15,369 nucleotides of DNA, taken from the NCBI GenBank assembly GCA_017452215.1, contig JAFTMU010000079.1, forward strand, positions 1 to 15,369. Reading direction: 5' to 3'. Shown piece after piece: positions 13,644 through 15,369 of this stretch. The DNA is from Clostridia bacterium. Lineage in GTDB: Bacteria; Bacillota; Clostridia; Oscillospirales; CAG-272. The notes under the pieces were generated by a model that searched no databases, was not told where the DNA came from, and saw nothing but the letters and a program-made list of their open reading frames with translations. Within the stretch, counting starts at the first letter, position 1, and each line of letters starts with the position of its first letter. A program made the translations under genes and the position numbers.

Positions 13644-15038
13644 ATGAAAAGAGAACTGATTAAAAGTATCTATGCGGATATGTCCTCCTTTGGCGGCAAG
13701 GAAATTGTCGTTGGCGGTTGGGCAAGAAGCATTCGTGACAGCAAGGCGTTCGGATTTATCGATTTGTACGACGGCAGCTGCTTTAAGACCATGCAGGTGG
13801 TCTTTGAAAGAGAAAAGATCGCCAATTATGACGAGATCGCAAAGCTCAACGTAGGCTCTGCAGTGATCGTTAAGGGCGTTGTGGAATTGACCCCCGAGAT
13901 GAAGCAGCCCTTTGAGCTCAAGGCAACGGAGGTCACTGTCGAGGGTGCATCCACTCCCGATTATCCTCTGCAAAAAAAGAGACACACCGTGGAATATCTG
14001 CGTGAATTGGCTTATCTGCGTCCCAGAACCAACCTGTTCTCGGCTGTCTTCCGTGTAAGAAGTGAGGTGGCATATGCTATTCATTCCTTCTTCCATGACC
14101 GTGGGTTCGTGTACGTCCATACCCCTCTGATCACAGGCTCTGACTGTGAGGGAGCAGGCGAGATGTTCCGTGTCACCACCATCGATCCCGAGAATCCCCC
14201 AAGACGTGAGGACGGCAGTATCGATTGGTCTCAGGATTTCTTTGGTAAGAGCACCAATCTGACCGTTTCGGGTCAATTGGAGGGCGAGACCTACGCCATG
14301 GCATTTGGTAACATCTATACCTTTGGTCCTACTTTCCGTGCCGAAAACTCCAACACTGCCCGTCATGCGGCAGAGTTTTGGATGATCGAGCCCGAGATCG
14401 CTTTTGCAGATCTCAACGATAACATGCAGCTTGCATGGGACATGATCCAATATATCATTCGCCACGTGCTCAAAAACTGCGCACAAGAGCTGGAATTCTT
14501 CAACAATTTCGTTGACAAGGGACTTTTGGAACGTTTGAACGCTCTTGCTAACAGCGATTACGAAAAGGTCACCTATACCGACGCAGTAGAGATGCTCAAA
14601 AAGAGCGGTGCAGAGTTCAAGTATCCCGTAGAGTGGGGCTGTGACCTGCAAACCGAGCACGAGAGATATCTCACCGAAAAGATCTTTGGCAAGCCCGTCT
14701 TTGTCATTGATTACCCCAAGGAGATCAAATCCTTCTATATGCGACTCAACGACGACGGCAAGACCGTTGCTGCTATGGATATGCTGGTTCCCGGTGTGGG
14801 CGAGATCATCGGCGGAAGCCAGAGAGAGGAGCGTCTTGACGTTCTGCTTGCCAGAATGCAGGAGTGCAACCTCAAGGAGGAGGATTATTGGTGGTACGTC
14901 AACCTGCGCAAGTACGGTGGCACCAAGCACGCAGGCTACGGCTTGGGCTTTGAGCGCATTATTATGTACCTCACGGGCGTGTCCAACATCCGTGACGTCA
15001 TTCCTTATCCCCGTACCGTCGGAAATGCGGAGTATTGA
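13644..15038 (+). CDS. asnS: Asparaginyl-tRNA synthetase
   Basis: AsnRS charges tRNA-Asn directly with asparagine in the cytosol. It is a class IIb enzyme of 464 aa, normal length. The N-terminal OB-fold that reads the anticodon is seen at [28 protein letters not shown] positions 21-44. Motif 2 is [21 protein letters not shown] from 231, and motif 3 is [20 protein letters not shown] from 433. AsnRS is distinguished from AspRS by the [11 protein letters not shown] and [12 protein letters not shown] forms and by the lack of the bacterial AspRS insertion domain. GAGAGG (13631-13636) lies 7 bases before the ATG. It has its own very strong promoter and terminator, so it is monocistronic. The assignment is secure. 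Confidence 0.97.
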   Translation: MKRELIKSIYADMSSFGGKEIVVGGWARSIRDSKAFGFIDLYDGSCFKTMQVVFEREKIANYDEIAKLNVGSAVIVKGVVELTPEMKQPFELKATEVTVEGASTPDYPLQKKRHTVEYLRELAYLRPRTNLFSAVFRVRSEVAYAIHSFFHDRGFVYVHTPLITGSDCEGAGEMFRVTTIDPENPPRREDGSIDWSQDFFGKSTNLTVSGQLEGETYAMAFGNIYTFGPTFRAENSNTARHAAEFWMIEPEIAFADLNDNMQLAWDMIQYIIRHVLKNCAQELEFFNNFVDKGLLERLNALANSDYEKVTYTDAVEMLKKSGAEFKYPVEWGCDLQTEHERYLTEKIFGKPVFVIDYPKEIKSFYMRLNDDGKTVAAMDMLVPGVGEIIGGSQREERLDVLLARMQECNLKEEDYWWYVNLRKYGGTKHAGYGLGFERIIMYLTGVSNIRDVIPYPRTVGNAEY

Positions 15039-15058
15039 TTTTAAAGATAACAAAATTG

Positions 15059-15095
15059 GGAGCTGCTTCCTTTGCGAAGCAGCTCCTGTCTTTTT
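15059..15095 (+). terminator. Terminator between convergent asnS and glnS, probably bidirectional
   Basis: A perfect 11-base-pair stem joins GGAGCTGCTTC (15059-15069) and GAAGCAGCTCC (15076-15086) around a CTTTGC loop, followed by TGTCTTTTT. On the - strand the same stem is followed by CCAATTTTG, so it can also serve the glnS transcript. Confidence 0.92.
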
Positions 15096-15106
15096 ATTGG
15101 GTTTTA

Positions 15107-15369
15107 TTATTTCTTTGGAAAGCTATCCTTCAAGCCGACCACACGGTTAAAGGTGTTTTCATATTTGGTATCCTTGCAGAAATATCCCACACGGACGAAT
15201 TGGAATTGCTCGCCGTCCTTGGCATCTTTCAGGCAGGGCTCAATGCGGCAGTGCTCCAATTTGATCAGAGATTCGGGATTGAGATAATCGTTGTAGGTCT
15301 TATCCTCGGGAATATCGTTGACGTTCTCGATGGTAAAGAGCTTGTCATACAGCATCAGCGTGGTCTCCT
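15107..15369 (-). CDS. glnS: Glutaminyl-tRNA synthetase, C-terminal part (cut by window edge)
   Basis: GlnRS charges tRNA-Gln directly with glutamine. Only the last 87 codons are in the window, and the frame is still open at the right edge (ETTLMLYDKLF upstream of the first ATG in view). The segment matches the C-terminal anticodon-binding beta-barrel. Landmarks are LYDKLFT, YLNPESL, EPCLKDAKDGEQFQFVRVGYF and the closing FNRVVGLKDSF, which track the same order in known GlnRS C-termini (LYDRLF, INPESL, FQFEREGYF, FNRTVGLRD). The stop is TAA at 15107-15109, 68 bases from the asnS stop and convergent with it. Catalytic motifs lie outside the window and cannot be checked. Confidence 0.93.
   Translation of the reverse strand, partial: ETTLMLYDKLFTIENVNDIPEDKTYNDYLNPESLIKLEHCRIEPCLKDAKDGEQFQFVRVGYFCKDTKYENTFNRVVGLKDSFPKK

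Noticed and set aside
13554..15053. A 499-codon open frame on the - strand
   Set aside because: It mirrors asnS in antisense and shows no domain or ribosome site. asnS itself has clear class II motifs.

Overview
The window is a stretch of bacterial chromosome that is almost entirely coding, on the + strand except for one gene end at the right edge. Gene order (ftsY, rdgB, yhbY, nadD, yqeK, an LCP-family gene, rsfS, leuS), strong AGGAGG-type ribosome sites and an LCP cell-wall protein all point to a Gram-positive Firmicute, most likely a Clostridia (Oscillospirales-like) lineage. The taxonomic call is inference from gene families and order. I saw no mobile element, CRISPR array, rRNA or tRNA, and no gap over 300 bases.

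Region 1 (1-8231) reads as one long housekeeping operon. It holds the SRP receptor FtsY (5' end cut by the window), the nucleotide-pool cleaner RdgB, a small membrane protein with a PH-like tail, the ribosome-associated CRM protein YhbY, the NAD enzyme NadD, the HD hydrolase YqeK, an LCP-family protein, the ribosomal silencing factor RsfS, leucyl-tRNA synthetase, and an orphan DNA-binding response-regulator-like protein. Genes are packed with short gaps or 4-base ATGA overlaps, and the unit ends at a strong hairpin terminator (8179-8231).

Region 2 (8232-9788) has its own promoter and encodes a CPBP-family membrane protease overlapping the tRNA-editing deaminase gene tadA. Region 3 (9789-13529) starts with a good promoter and asnA (ammonia-dependent asparagine synthetase). 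After a hairpin come a predicted lipoprotein with an Ig-like and a transglutaminase-like domain, and a stand-alone amino-acid adenylation enzyme. Region 4 (13530-15095) is asnS under a perfect consensus promoter, ended by a hairpin terminator. Convergent to it on the - strand is the 3' end of glnS, cut by the window edge.

The overall theme is protein synthesis and quality: protein targeting (FtsY), ribosome factors (YhbY, RsfS), tRNA charging (LeuS, AsnS, GlnS), tRNA wobble editing (TadA) and asparagine supply (AsnA). The parts not explained by housekeeping are the adenylation enzyme with its transglutaminase-like lipoprotein partner between asnA and asnS, and the degenerate response regulator coupled to leuS. 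These are the best candidates for something undescribed, but nothing here proves a new system.
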